In this document: piece by piece, positions 33,281-43,838 of the stretch
Layout of the letters: every line of letters begins with the position of its first letter
Numbering within the stretch: the first letter of the stretch is position 1
NCBI GenBank assembly: GCA_035578175.1
Contig: JAQMRL010000004.1
Coordinates: forward strand, 44,039,401 to 44,103,400
Reading direction: 5' to 3'
Source: Catonia carolina
Lineage: Eukaryota; Arthropoda; Insecta; Hemiptera; Achilidae
Length of the DNA: 64,000 nt
Program-made: the position numbers and the translations under genes
The notes under the pieces: generated by a model
Seen by the model: the letters and a program-made list of their open reading frames with translations, nothing else
What the model was told of the DNA's origin: nothing
The model's database searches: none

Positions 33281-34229
33281 TACTTTCTCTTGCCTATATG
33301 AATATATAGGAAGGAAAGTATTGTTTTCATGTCGATTTTTCGAAATCGAGTTTTCACCGGATCTATACGTTTCAGACCCCCTGAACCCAAAAAACATGTT
33401 TTTAGCGATTGATCTGTGTGTGTGTGTCTGTGTGTGTGTGTGTGTGTGAACAGAATATCTCAAGAACGGAACATCGTACGAACTTGACACTTGAAACTTA
33501 AGTTACATACCACTACCGGACGCGACACGAACATTTTCATCAAAATCGGTCTACCGGAAGTAGTAGTTTATTCGTATAATTTTTCAGTTTTTTGCGATTT
33601 TCTCAAAAACTGGTCCTACGATTTTTTTTAAAATCGCCTATTTTACTCAATTTTTTATTCTCTACAAGATAGGGTAGGCGCCATGTTTGCTGAAATTCTC
33701 GGTGAGGCTGTTTTCACGTAAAAACGTTGTTTTTTTAAGATTACGGCTTTAATATAAATTTTAGCGCAAAAACTTATATAATAAAAGTTGTAGAGAATTT
33801 AAAAACCTACAACTTCTGTTTCAAACATTTTTTTGTATGACGCTTAGTTTAGCAGTAATTAGCGATTTTCTGATTTTTTCTCACGAAAACGTGTGAAAAA
33901 TCGATTTTTTTAAGATTTTGGCCTTAGTATGCATTTTACGATAAAAGTGTATATAACCAAATTTATAGGAAATTTAAAGATCTACAACTTTTATTTAACG
34001 TATTTTTCTCTACAGAGCCTAGTTTAGCGTGAAATAGTGATTTTCCGTATTTTTAAGCCAGACAGGTTGATTTTCATTTTGAGTGTTTCACTCATGATTA
34101 AAATAAGGTTATGTTTATTGAGGTTAGTTTTTTGTTTATTTCTAATATTTTATTACTAATGTTAAATTATATTGTAAATTATTTGCATTGGCAAGAGAAA
34201 GTTGTGTGAGTGTTTCACACCAGATTTTT
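33281..34229 (+). mobile_element. Family A repeat, copy 7 (best complete copy)
   Basis: Best reference copy in the window. ACTTTCTCTTGCC and hairpin CCTATATGAATATATAGG are at 33282-33308; the (GT)n with one interruption is at 33414-33448. The first dyad block lies around 33780-33815 and the second around 33960-34000. It ends GGCAAGAGAAAGTTGTGTGA...CACCAGA. The two blocks share TTTTAGCG/TTTTACGA, ACAACTT.T.TTT and GCCTAGTTTAGCG-type text, so the body looks like an old tandem duplication. Confidence 0.92.
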
Positions 34230-34675
34230 CCATTAAAACTTTAGCACTAGACCACCTGTGAATGTAATATAGTAACCCCTGAACTGTAAAAAAACACATA
34301 TTGAATTATTTAACGTATAGTGTGTTCTCTTTTAGTTTTTTCTTGTTTCCTGTAATTAACAATTTTTGACGCATAAGGAACATTTTCTCAGCCAACTGTA
34401 AATGGATTAATGAAATTTTTGCACACCCTTTCATGCCATTATTACAATTTACTGACTTAATATTACAGTAAAATAAAGTGTTTAAATATTAATTTTCCAC
34501 GTCAATAGACAAAAAGTTATGATTTTCAAAAGTGTTAACTTCAAAAAAGAATTTTTTATCTTTCTACCAATATATCAAGATGCTCTTAACTCAGTGAGTG
34601 AAGAACCAGAGTGTAGTAACCACAAGAAAATTGAACAGGATAACTTAAATAATTTTTGAGAAAATGTTCTTTACA
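34230..34675. other. AT-rich spacer
   Basis: Nothing recognised. Confidence 0.5.
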
Positions 34676-34800
34676 TTAACATTACGGAGATAGCCATTCC
34701 GGGTCTTCTTAACTACATTCTTAATGAACGAAGAGATGTAGGTAGATCGCGAAATCGATGGGTAAAGAAGTCGAAAAATTTTATGACAGAAAAAAGAACA
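34676..34800 (+). mobile_element. Possible RTE-like LINE 3' scrap
   Basis: Translates to LLNYILNERRDVGRSRNRWV. The RRDVGR.R.RW motif is the usual end of RTE-like LINE ORFs. Short and isolated. Confidence 0.45.
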
Positions 34801-35696
34801 TTCCATATACCATCGTGTTATCTTTCATTACGGTTCCTATACATTAACTTGAAAAATTAATTTTTTTTAAGACCACATTATTTTATGTATTAAAAATAAT
34901 TATATTTATGTAACTAAAAAAAAAAAGAAAGGTCAGGAAGTTGATTTATAATATGGATCATTTACGTTACAATGATTAAATCGCTGTTATTTTTACAGTT
35001 AATTTTACCGGAAGAAAGTAAAAATGAATTTAATGATCAAACAATCGTCAAGGTGAATTGTTTCATCAGTTTAAAGAAGTGTAAAGTAAAGAAAGCTAGA
35101 ATGAATGAGAAAGATTATATTAAGAATTAAAAATAGTAAGGTAAAACATAGTTGATAGAGATAGTACCGTGGGATAGATAAATTATCTGTTCGTATGCAT
35201 ACATATCATTATATTATCGTGAGCGAGAGGAATAGAAAAACAATGTAATGTAACAAAAAATACTTTCTATCTTAAATTAAATAAGTTTCTTGGAAATTAG
35301 TGTCCATTGTAGATAATTAGAGTATTTAATAATAATAATTAAGTAATACTAAATAATAGTAACAGAAACAAATTAAATGTTAGAGCAAAACCTATTTCAT
35401 TGCCAACAACACTAAATCATACGCTGAAGATGTTTTGCTTTGCCGTATAACATCATGAAATATCTAATGCAGACCTACTGTACAACTAAGTCATTTCAAA
35501 CCAGAGTTCGTACCAGTAAATTCTCTCAAATAGAAACTATTCAACTGATTTGTTTACTGCTTTTATCAATAAATTCCGATTAAATATTTGAGTTATTCAT
35601 CAGAAAAACATTTTCTGAAAACATTATAAAGATCCCCATAACACACTACCAAAAATCTCACAAAGTTTAAATAATAACATTTAATAAATTTTACTC
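34801..35696. other. AT-rich stretch, nothing recognised
   Basis: No supported gene or repeat. Confidence 0.5.
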
Positions 35697-36515
35697 TTTT
35701 TTACTTTCTCTTGACTATATGAATATATGGGAAGGAAAGTATTGTTTTCATGTCGATTTTTCGAAATCGAGTTTTCACCGGATATACACCTTTTCAGACT
35801 CCCTGAACCCAAAACAAAACATGTTTTTAGCGATTGGTCTGTGTGTGTGTGTGTGAACAGAATATCTTAAGAACGGAATATCGTCCGAACTTGAAACTTA
35901 AGTTCGATACCACTAGAGGACCCGACACGAACATTTTCATCAAAATCGTTCAACCGGAAATAGTAGTTTATTCGTGTAATATTTCACTTTTATGCGATTT
36001 TCTCTAAAACGGCTTCTGCGATTTTTTAAAAATCGACTCATTTATTAATTTTTTTATGCTCTACAAGATAGGATAGGCGCAATGTTGGTTGAAATTCTTG
36101 GGGAGTCTGTTCTCTCATAGAAATGTTTTTCTTAAGATTACGGCCTTCATATATGCATTTTAGGGCAAAAGTGTATATAATCAAAGTTGTATAAAATTTT
36201 AAAATCTACATATTTTATTTAAACATTTTTTTGTATAACGTAATTTTTAATTTTCTGGTTTTTTCATAAAAATCTGTAAAAAATTATTTTTTTTAGTTTT
36301 CAGGTTTTTTATTTTTGGTATGCATTTTACGACAAAAGTGTATATAATCAAATTTATGGAAAATTAAAAGTGCTACAACTTTTATTTAGAGCATTTTTCT
36401 CTACAGAGCCTAGTTTAGCGTGAAAGAGTGATTTTCCGTATTTTTAAGCCAACCTGAGGTTGATTTTCATTTTGCGTCTTTCACTCATGATTAAAATTAG
36501 GTTATGCTTATTGAG
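35697..36515 (+). mobile_element. Family A repeat, copy 8, left part
   Basis: Terminal ACTTTCTCTTG and a mutated hairpin, short (GT)n at 35840-35854, both body blocks. It is broken after GCTTATTGAG by the Jockey insertion and resumes at 41051. Confidence 0.9.
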
Positions 36516-36745
36516 AGGCTGATTTCCGGTTCGAGTTAGGTGCAGTGCGTTGTTTATCGTTCCTGATATTTTTGTAAAATACTTTGTTATTCGGTTTGTT
36601 TTCATTTTGAAGTGTTACTTACTTGAATTTAAAATGTGAGTTAATTATTATTTTTTGTTTCTCTTAAAAGACTATTATATATACACATATTTTTTATTGT
36701 GTTATTTTGTAGCACTTTAATAGGTTAAGTTATAATTTTTCTGTA
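36516..36745 (+). promoter_or_regulatory. 5' UTR, presumed internal promoter of the Jockey element
   Basis: The 230 bp from the element's first base to the ORF1 ATG. Jockey-clade elements are transcribed by RNA polymerase II from a promoter within the 5' UTR that starts at +1; by analogy that is expected here. I could not identify a convincing downstream promoter element, so the call is by position only. Confidence 0.4.
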
Positions 36746-38107
36746 ATGGCTTTGAATTCTTCTTCTTCTTCTTTATCGTCATCGGCAAATTTAGCCGTGT
36801 TTAATGAACAACTTCAACCTGACATCGGTTTGCGAAATACAGAAGGCACTGGATCAGCTGGTTCTTCTCAGCAGATCTTCCCGATCTTATCCGAGGATAC
36901 ACGATTACGGCGGAGCCAACGAACTGTGACTCATAAACGAACGGGTCAAATTGATGACGTACCTGTCAGCGCACAGGAAAGTTTCAAAACGGTGGAAGCA
37001 AGGAATAAAAAACGAAAGGCAGAAAAACATTCCAACGAATTGCATGCATTTAAAAAAATTGGAGAAAATTGTGTTACCACGAAAAATTCATTTGATCCAT
37101 TAACAGATAACTCTGACATGGAGGAAGAGTTAACGCCGTCTGAACCGAAACCTCCTCCTATATTCATTCCGAGTATTAGTAGTGTGCCTCAGATGACACG
37201 AATTATTCAGGGCGATAATGTAAATTCGAAGGATTATGTATATAAAATATTATCGCGGAACTATATGAAAATTAACGCGAATAGTAGTCACGTTTATTCT
37301 CACATAGTTAATAATCTTCGGAAATCAACAATAGATTTTCACACATACAAATTGAAAAAAAACCGCGCATTTCGAGTAGTTTTACGGCATGTGCATCACT
37401 CGATGGATGTGGTTGAAATTAAACAAGAACTACAAAGCTACGGTCATCAGGTACGAAATATCTGCAACATACTTCATAAGGTCACCAAGGAACCGTTATC
37501 ATTATTTTATGTAGACCTGGAACCTGCTGGCAACAACAAGGATGTCTACAAAATTGAATTTCTCCAAAACGCCAAGATTCAGTTTGAAGCTCCATACAAT
37601 AAACGAGAAATAATCCAATGTAAACGCTGCCAGAGATATGGTCATTCAAGATCCTATTGCTCGCGGCCTTTTCGATGTGTTAAATGTGGCGATAACCACG
37701 AAACATCCGAATGCAGAAAACGTAACGACACACCAGCAAAATGCGCGTTATGCCAAGGAGTCCACCCAGCTAATTATAAGGGATGTGAGGTCTATAGAGA
37801 TATAAAGAAACGACGATTTCCACCCTTACGGGAACGAAACATTTCATCTTTGCAGACTAAACCTTCTGAAAATGAACGAACCACTGGGCCTACTAAAGAC
37901 CAGGATACGCACGCTCCTGTTCATGAGACTTATGCGGATGCACTCCGAGGTACAACTCGCCGACCAACAACTTTCGCGGTGCAAGATGATCATATGAAGT
38001 TTTTTCAGAACTCTTTTGAGGAGTTGAGAAAAGTTATTGAGAAACAAGCAGAGCAAATGGCCACACTACTAAATCTTCTCACCATCATCGCTTCAAAATT
38101 AAACTAA
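36746..38107 (+). CDS. Jockey-type ORF1: nucleocapsid-like zinc-knuckle protein
   Basis: 453 codons, open throughout. Residues 1-140 are serine-rich, then basic and acidic, and poorly structured. Residues ~150-285 hold the conserved Jockey gag-like core (DYVYKILSRNYMKINANSS; VVEIKQELQSYGHQVRNI). Three CCHC-type knuckles follow from residue 292: CKRCQRYGHSRSYC, CVKCGDNHETSEC and CALCQGVHPANYKGC. The C-terminus (~410-453) is predicted helical/coiled. In the family this protein binds element RNA and forms the ribonucleoprotein with ORF2 protein. The ATG at 36746 is the first in frame. The stop TAA is followed directly by the ORF2 ATG (TAAATG), pointing to termination-reinitiation. No disabling change seen. 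Confidence 0.92.
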   Translation: MALNSSSSSLSSSANLAVFNEQLQPDIGLRNTEGTGSAGSSQQIFPILSEDTRLRRSQRTVTHKRTGQIDDVPVSAQESFKTVEARNKKRKAEKHSNELHAFKKIGENCVTTKNSFDPLTDNSDMEEELTPSEPKPPPIFIPSISSVPQMTRIIQGDNVNSKDYVYKILSRNYMKINANSSHVYSHIVNNLRKSTIDFHTYKLKKNRAFRVVLRHVHHSMDVVEIKQELQSYGHQVRNICNILHKVTKEPLSLFYVDLEPAGNNKDVYKIEFLQNAKIQFEAPYNKREIIQCKRCQRYGHSRSYCSRPFRCVKCGDNHETSECRKRNDTPAKCALCQGVHPANYKGCEVYRDIKKRRFPPLRERNISSLQTKPSENERTTGPTKDQDTHAPVHETYADALRGTTRRPTTFAVQDDHMKFFQNSFEELRKVIEKQAEQMATLLNLLTIIASKLN

Positions 38108-40707
38108 ATGCCCGATTTTATGTACAAAATCTCTCTATGGAACGCTAATGGTTTAGTTCGACATTATCATGAATTCATCTCTTTCATTAATTTAAATAAA
38201 TTTGATATAGTTTTAATTTCAGAGACCCATTTTACAGACAAGAGTTTCTTTAGTTGTCCAGGCTATTCTTTGTACCACACAAATCATCCCGACGGAAGAG
38301 CACATGGTGGAACAGCCGTAATTATAAGGAATAATATTACTCATTATGTGCTTCAGAAGTCTGAAAGTGCTTCGTTGCAAGCTACTAGTGTTGCAGTGAA
38401 AGACGTGTACGGTTTTCTCACACTATCAGCAGTGTATTGTCCTCCCAGGCATAGGATAACCGAAGCTGAATTCACGAATTTCTTTGATTCTTTAGGGAAT
38501 AGGTTTATTGCCGGTGGTGACTTTAATGCCAAGCACCAACTGTGGGGATCCAGACTCGCTAATCCTAGAGGCCGATCACTTTATAACGTAGTACGACAAA
38601 ATAACCTGAACACATTGTCAACAGGAGAACCTACGTACTGGCCGTCTGATCCTAACCGGCGGCCTGACCTTCTCGACTTTTTCATCACAAAAAATGTTCC
38701 TCAAAATTCAGTGCAACTCGAAGCTAGTCTTGAGTTATCATCAGATCATACACCTGTCATAGCAGTAATTAATTCGAGGCTCATTGTTAAAGAACCACCT
38801 CCGACGTTACATAATAAACATACTGACTGGCAGTATTTCCGACTGCTAATAGAAAACAAAATTACATTAAATGTCTCGTTGAAAACGGTAAGTGAAATTG
38901 AAGATGCGATTGAACATTTCAATGGAATAATACAAGAGTCAGCCTGGGAATCTACACCAGTTAGAACTACCCAACGAGACAGCAGTTTTATCCTGAAAAC
39001 GTCCGGGAAAGAATTGCTGAAAAACGACGACTGAGACGCATTTGGCATAACACTAAACATCCAGACGATAAAAGACGATTTAATAGAGCATCGAGAAGAC
39101 TAAAAGAGTTGCTTTCCGAAATTAAGAACGCCTCCTTCCAAGAGAAACTATCTAATCTTTCTCCGTCCAGTGCATCTGATTACTCACTCTGGAAGGCAAC
39201 AAAATTTTTGAAACAACAAAAGAAGATGGTTCCACCACTTAATACCAGAGACGGAAACTGGGCAAGAACTCCAGCAGAAAAGGCTGATATATTTGCTAGG
39301 CATCTTGTGGAAGTCTTCAAGCCGAACGAACTTCATGATCAAAATCTTACTGACGAAATTACGGAATATCTAGAGGCGCCCTTCCAGATGTCTCCACCCA
39401 TCAAACCATTCAGCCCTGCAGAAATTGGGAGGACTATCAAAAATAATCTTAACCGGAAGAAAGCACCAGGATACGACTTAATAACAGGCGAAATCTTGAA
39501 ACAACTGCCTAAAAAAGCGTTCTTGTTACTTACAGCGATTTTTAATGCTATTATACGTATCGGATGCTTTCCTGCTCAATGGAAATATGCTCAGGTGATT
39601 ATGATTCTTAAACCAGGCAAGGATCCTTTACGACCGAGCTCCTACAGACCAATTAGCCTGCTTCCAATTACCTCTAAGGTATTTGAGAAAATGCTGTTAA
39701 ATCGTTTAAAACCTTTTATAGAAGAGTTTAAACTGATTCCAGATCATCAATTTGGGTTTCGTGAACGACACTCGGCTGTAGAACAAGTCCACAGACTAGT
39801 CAAACTTATTCAGAAGAGCTTAGAATTGAAGAAGTTTACTTCAGCTGTGTTCTTGGATATTCAGCAGGCGTTCGATAAAGTTTGGCATCTAGGTCTGTTA
39901 TACAAAATTAAAATGAAATTAGAATATCCATACTTCTTGACTTTTAAAAACTATCTTTTAAATCGTTTCTTCCAAGTTAAATATGATAATGTCTTTTCCA
40001 AATTAATGACGGCAACGTTCGCAGATGACACAGCGATTTTAGCGACGGACGCTTCTCCGACATGTGCCTCGGAGAAGTTACAAACCCATCTGGACGACAT
40101 TCACGAATGGTGCAAGAAATGGAGAGTGAAGATTAATGAGGATAAGTCAACGCACGTAACATTTACATTAAAGAAACCAACATGTCCAGTGGTCAGCTTG
40201 AACGGGACAGTAATCCCACAGAAGGATGAAGTTAAATATCTGGGTTTACATCTACATCGAAGACTCACGTGGAGAAGTCATGTATGGGCGAAACGAAAGC
40301 AACTTGGGCTGAAGTTACGTCAATTATTCTGGCTCTTAGGCAGTAGGTCTCAACTCTCCCTTGAAAATAAAGTACTCGTATACAAAGTAATACTCAAACC
40401 AATTTGGACGTATGGGTTAGAGCTATGGGGTACAGCTAGTTCATCAAATATAGAAATACTGCAGCGCTTTCAATCAAAATGCCTGAGACTGATCACTGCA
40501 GCCCCATGGTACGTAACAAATGAAATACTACACAATGACCTAAACCTGCCCTTCATAAAAGAAGAAATTAAACAACATAGCGAAAAACATTTACAAAAAC
40601 TAGAAGACCATCAGAATCCATTAGCGATTAGCCTCCTGGACAACAGCGAAGATACTTACAGACTGAAACGCTTTAAACCACTGGACTTACCTCTACGATT
40701 TTGTTAG
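38108..40707 (+). pseudogene. Jockey ORF2 (endonuclease/reverse transcriptase), frameshifted and lacking RT motif B
   Basis: The N-terminal endonuclease (AP-like) is intact to the eye: WNANGL, VLISETHF, GGTAVIIRN, AGGDFNAKHQLWGS and LSSDHTPVIA. A one-base loss in the T-run at 38986-38989 shifts frame, and the original frame stops at 39032-39034. Reading resumes one frame over (EKRRLRRIWH...HPDDKRRF) through the reverse transcriptase: SYRPISLLPI, HQFGFRERHS, AVFLDIQQAFDKVWH (motif A). From VKYDNVFSKLMTA it then jumps straight to TFADDTAIL (motif C) near 40010-40035. The motif B block (GVPQGSVLGP-type, with ~35 residues around it) is missing in frame. The C-terminus ends RLKRFKPLDL with a stop at 40705-40707. 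Two independent lesions make it non-functional. Confidence 0.9.
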
Positions 40708-41050
40708 TCATTTAAATTTTTATTTTTATCTTTTCTACTTCAACTCCTAATCATCGGCGTCTCATAATTGGCGTCGTTTTCATCTCTACCATCGTCATTG
40801 TCATCTCCAGCTTCAACACTTTGTGTTTCGGGATGTTGATTCACGGTTCATCAAGTTTGGTTTTGTATAGATATATTTTTTTGTTTCTTCACAATTTGGT
40901 GAAGAACACACTTTTTCAAACACACTACTGAGTGTCGTTTGTGTTTTAATACTAAGGACATTACTAAGATTTTCTCATATTTGCTTAAAGTTATTGTATT
41001 TATTAACTGATTGCAAAAGAAATACTATACTGTTAAAAAAACAAAAAAAA

Positions 41051-41166
41051 GTTTATTGAGGTTAGTTTTTTGTTTATTTCTAATGATTTATTACTAATGT
41101 TAGGTTATATTGTTAATTATTTCCATTGACAAGAGCAAGTTCTGTGAGTGTTTACACCAAATTTTT
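41051..41166 (+). mobile_element. Family A repeat, copy 8, right part
   Basis: Continues from GTTTATTGAGG to the terminal GACAAGAGCAAGTTCTGTGA...CACCAAATTTTT. With 35697-36515 it makes one complete family A copy. Confidence 0.9.
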
Positions 41167-41435
41167 GAAGAACAAGTTGTATCCACTACAAAATTTTGAA
41201 TTTAAAACCTGCTATTTTTTCAGTTTACTTAGTCACTTTGACAGACTGATCATTAGTGATAACTGAGTGTCTAGGTACCTGTACAGTCTCATCTTCATTT
41301 CGAGATCTTAGCCGGAAATAGCACCTGGAACCTTCCATTTAATAGTATAACTCTTAAAAACTTAAACGGGAAGATTAAACGGGAAGGTTTCTTTTGTTCT
41401 CTTGTCAAAAATTGAAAATAAAAAATTCCGTTTAT

Positions 41436-41604
41436 GGCCGCCTGCATAGCGTAGTGGTAGGCTACAACGCGGACTTCACGGGCTCGAGTTTCAGCTAAGG
41501 TCTGGAAATTATAACAAGTCAAAACCCAACGTTCCTGTTACGTAACCCACCGTAGTCGCTAATAACCAAGCTGTTGATGCGACTGTAAATAAACAAAGAA
41601 AAAT
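41436..41604 (+). mobile_element. tRNA-derived SINE, type 1 (copy e)
   Basis: Starts GGCCGCCTGCATAGCGTAGT. The B box is mutated (GAGTTTCAGCT). Body AACCCACCGTAGTCGCTAAT, ending GATGCGACTGTAAATAAAC. Confidence 0.85.
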
Positions 41605-41756
41605 TCATTATTTGAGTTTAGAAAAAAACATTCACAAGTGCGTATTCACAAATGTAAAATATTTTCCTTAAAAATTTAGCTAGGATTAGATCGGTTCTTC
41701 CATTTTATAGGTCAACCTGACTTTCTTTTAAGAAATGAAGTTATAAGTTACATTTA

Positions 41757-41820
41757 AATAACCCACCGCGGTCGCTAATTAGCAATCTGTTGATGCGGTT
41801 TCAAATAAACTAAAAAATAA
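41757..41820 (+). mobile_element. SINE type 1, 3' fragment (copy f)
   Basis: Only the tail half: AACCCACCGCGGTCGCTAAT...GATGCGGTTTCAAATAAAC. Confidence 0.75.
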
Positions 41821-42004
41821 GTGTACATACACAATAACTATGATGAACAAGAAAGAGGATTTTCCCCAAATATTTCAAATAGGTAGCGAATAAAAATGCG
41901 GTGATCTATGTTTAACGTACATAAAATAAATTTAAGATTTGTCTTAAAGGGGTAGATTTTGTAAGATGTTTGTTTAGTTTCAAGCAACCAGGAACATATT
42001 TTTT

Positions 42005-42160
42005 TAATTTATTTTAAGTCGCATTAATGGATATTAGCGACTACTTTGGGTAAACGAACGTTGGGTTTCAACTTTTCATAATTTCCCAGATCCTGGCTGG
42101 GAATCGAACCCGGGACCTCTGCTTTTCAACGTAGAACGCTAACCACTGGGCCATGAAGGA
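42005..42160 (-). mobile_element. tRNA-derived SINE, type 1 (copy g)
   Basis: Well-preserved minus copy. Complemented B box in GGGAATCGAACCCGGGACC; A-box side GCTAACCACTGGGCCATG. Confidence 0.85.
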
Positions 42161-42215
42161 ATCGTTATGACAATGAAATTTGAAACTTTGTGAAAATTTT
42201 ATGTGAAAATGTTAT

Positions 42216-42336
42216 TTGGCCGCCTTGTAGTCCTTATAAGACAAAGTTAGCTCTGGGTTTGATTTTTGGCTACAACTGAACACAACTTAATTAAATTTTA
42301 ACAACTTTCCATAACCTACAGTAATCATTATAGCTT
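42216..42336 (+). mobile_element. SINE type 1, strongly decayed (copy i)
   Basis: GGCCGCCTTGTAGTCCTTAT, GGGTTTGATTTTTGGC and CTACAGTAATCATTATAGC align with the head, B box and body of type 1 copies. It ends at the inverted-repeat element that follows. Confidence 0.5.
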
Positions 42337-42573
42337 AACGAACTAGAGACTGCAGATGAAGACGGAGCATAGTGATCTAGATTACAACACAGAGCCAATT
42401 GAATTTCGTTAATCGTATCCGGCGTTGTCACGTTGTGGTCCCGCTGTGGATGACAGCCTTACAAAAAGTCAGCTGGAGTTCGGTGAAACAGAGTGTGACT
42501 TAGCGAAGGGGCAACCTCACACCCGACCTTAGCCTGTTATTGGCTAAATCTCATCTGCAGTCTTTAGTTCGTT
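42337..42573. mobile_element. 237-bp MITE-like inverted-repeat element
   Basis: AACGAACTAGAGACTGCAGATGA (42337-42359; written in full it is 23 bp) returns inverted at 42551-42573 with one mismatch. The ~190-bp interior is comparatively GC-rich, unlike its flanks, and has no ORF. No target duplication was identified, so the superfamily is open. Confidence 0.65.
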
Positions 42574-43315
42574 GGGGTATAAGGAACTTTCGTTGATGGT
42601 ATTTAAACGAACAAAAGGTTACAAAATTAAGAAAATGTATCAACAGATACTTACAATTATCCTTTTTTTACCCTTTACCCATAGTCAGTTGGTGTGACTG
42701 ACAAATCTTAGCCTTGACAAATCTACCGCTTCACTGAAATAAATTAATTTTTGTCGCAACTTTTTATTACCAGTTTACTGGTTGGGCTGACTGGAAACCA
42801 AATATTGTACACTAAAATTTGTTTCAAAAAACAGTATCATCAGTATATTACTGTGTCGTAAAATACGGGAGATTACTACAACTGTTTACTAGAAAAATCA
42901 GTCTGACCACAAACTGGTTAACTTAAGTAGCACTTTAATTTAATTAAACTGCTGGTTGTTATAAACTACAGTTTCAACGCGAATGTGGTTTTAACAAGTA
43001 GAATGTACAGTATAGCACGTTGTAAAAGTTCAAGGAAAGAATTTATATTCTCTGTGGTTTCAAGGAGAGAATTTTCCTTTTCTTTTTTGACCAGTTACAT
43101 TTATTTAACTTCACACAATTTTTTTTAAATGACAGAAAACAAAATAATAAACCACAAACACGTATCAAAATTAAATAAACAACAGTCTTAGTTTTCACAA
43201 TGAGATGAAAAAGAGGTTCAAAGTTAAAACAGTACAATACGCAACACATTGGTTAGCTCTTTATAAACAAATAAATTTTTCAAAAAGATATTCTGTTCAA
43301 CAAGATAATTCCAGA
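42574..43315. other. AT-rich stretch, nothing recognised
   Basis: No gene or shared repeat seen. Confidence 0.5.
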
Positions 43316-43664
43316 GTTGTTAGTTCTACGGCTACAGAAAGATATTTCTGTTTCTTATCACATGATCAGCAAATTAAATGACTCAATAGTTTAAAAACAG
43401 AAGAGGTAGGGGTGTAAAAGACACTAATCAGTGTTATTCTCTCTAACAGTAATAAATTTCATTATACACCCGAACCCTTCGGTGAAAGAAGCGAAGGTAT
43501 CATTTTCAGGGTGGAAAATATGTAATTTTCAGAGTGCCTGCCATGCTGATAAGCACACTATTCCAACTCAGTGAGAAAGGCAGTAATAAACCACCTCACT
43601 CCTCGTTTTACTTGGTAAACCTCTAGAGTTTGACCAGATTTTCAGCTGATTATTTAACAACTAT
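43316..43664 (+). mobile_element. Family B retroposon, copy 5 (head degraded)
   Basis: Recognisable from the TTTCTTATCACATGATCAGC block to a decayed GGTTCAAACCAGCC-like end and AACAAC. Confidence 0.7.
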
Positions 43665-43676
43665 TAACTATTGCGT

Positions 43677-43838
43677 CATACACACCCACACCCACACACA
43701 GACCATTGCTAAAAACTTCTTTTTTTTGTTCAAGGGTGTTTTTTTTTATTCTGAAAACGTGTATATCCGGTGAAAAATCAACATGAAAACCATACTTTCC
43801 TTCTTATGTATTCATATAGGCAAGAAAAAGTAAAAAAA
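43677..43838 (-). mobile_element. Family A fragment, copy 9 (microsatellite-to-hairpin end only)
   Basis: Starts in a CA-rich slot (ACACCCACACCCACACACAG). It includes CCATTGCTAAAAAC and the hairpin end CTTATGTATTCATATAGGCA. The body is missing. Confidence 0.8.

Larger units (their letters stand above)
36516..41050 (+). mobile_element. End-to-end Jockey-clade LINE, 4535 bp, defective
   Basis: Inserted into family A copy 8. The pre-insertion text GTTTATTGAG (seen intact in copy 7) flanks it as GCTTATTGAG at 36506-36515 and GTTTATTGAG at 41051-41060, a 10-bp target duplication with one change. The order is a 230-bp 5' UTR starting AGGCTGATTTCCGGTTCGAG, ORF1 (gag-like), ORF2 (endonuclease + reverse transcriptase), a ~340-bp 3' UTR and an A-rich tail (41033-41050). 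Length and both UTRs suggest the insertion was not 5'-truncated. ORF2 is broken (separate entry), so it cannot mobilise itself. Confidence 0.93.

Noticed and set aside
37844..38056. Minus-strand frames inside the Jockey element (also 36946-37167 and 38746-39060)
   Set aside because: Antisense shadows of ORF1/ORF2.
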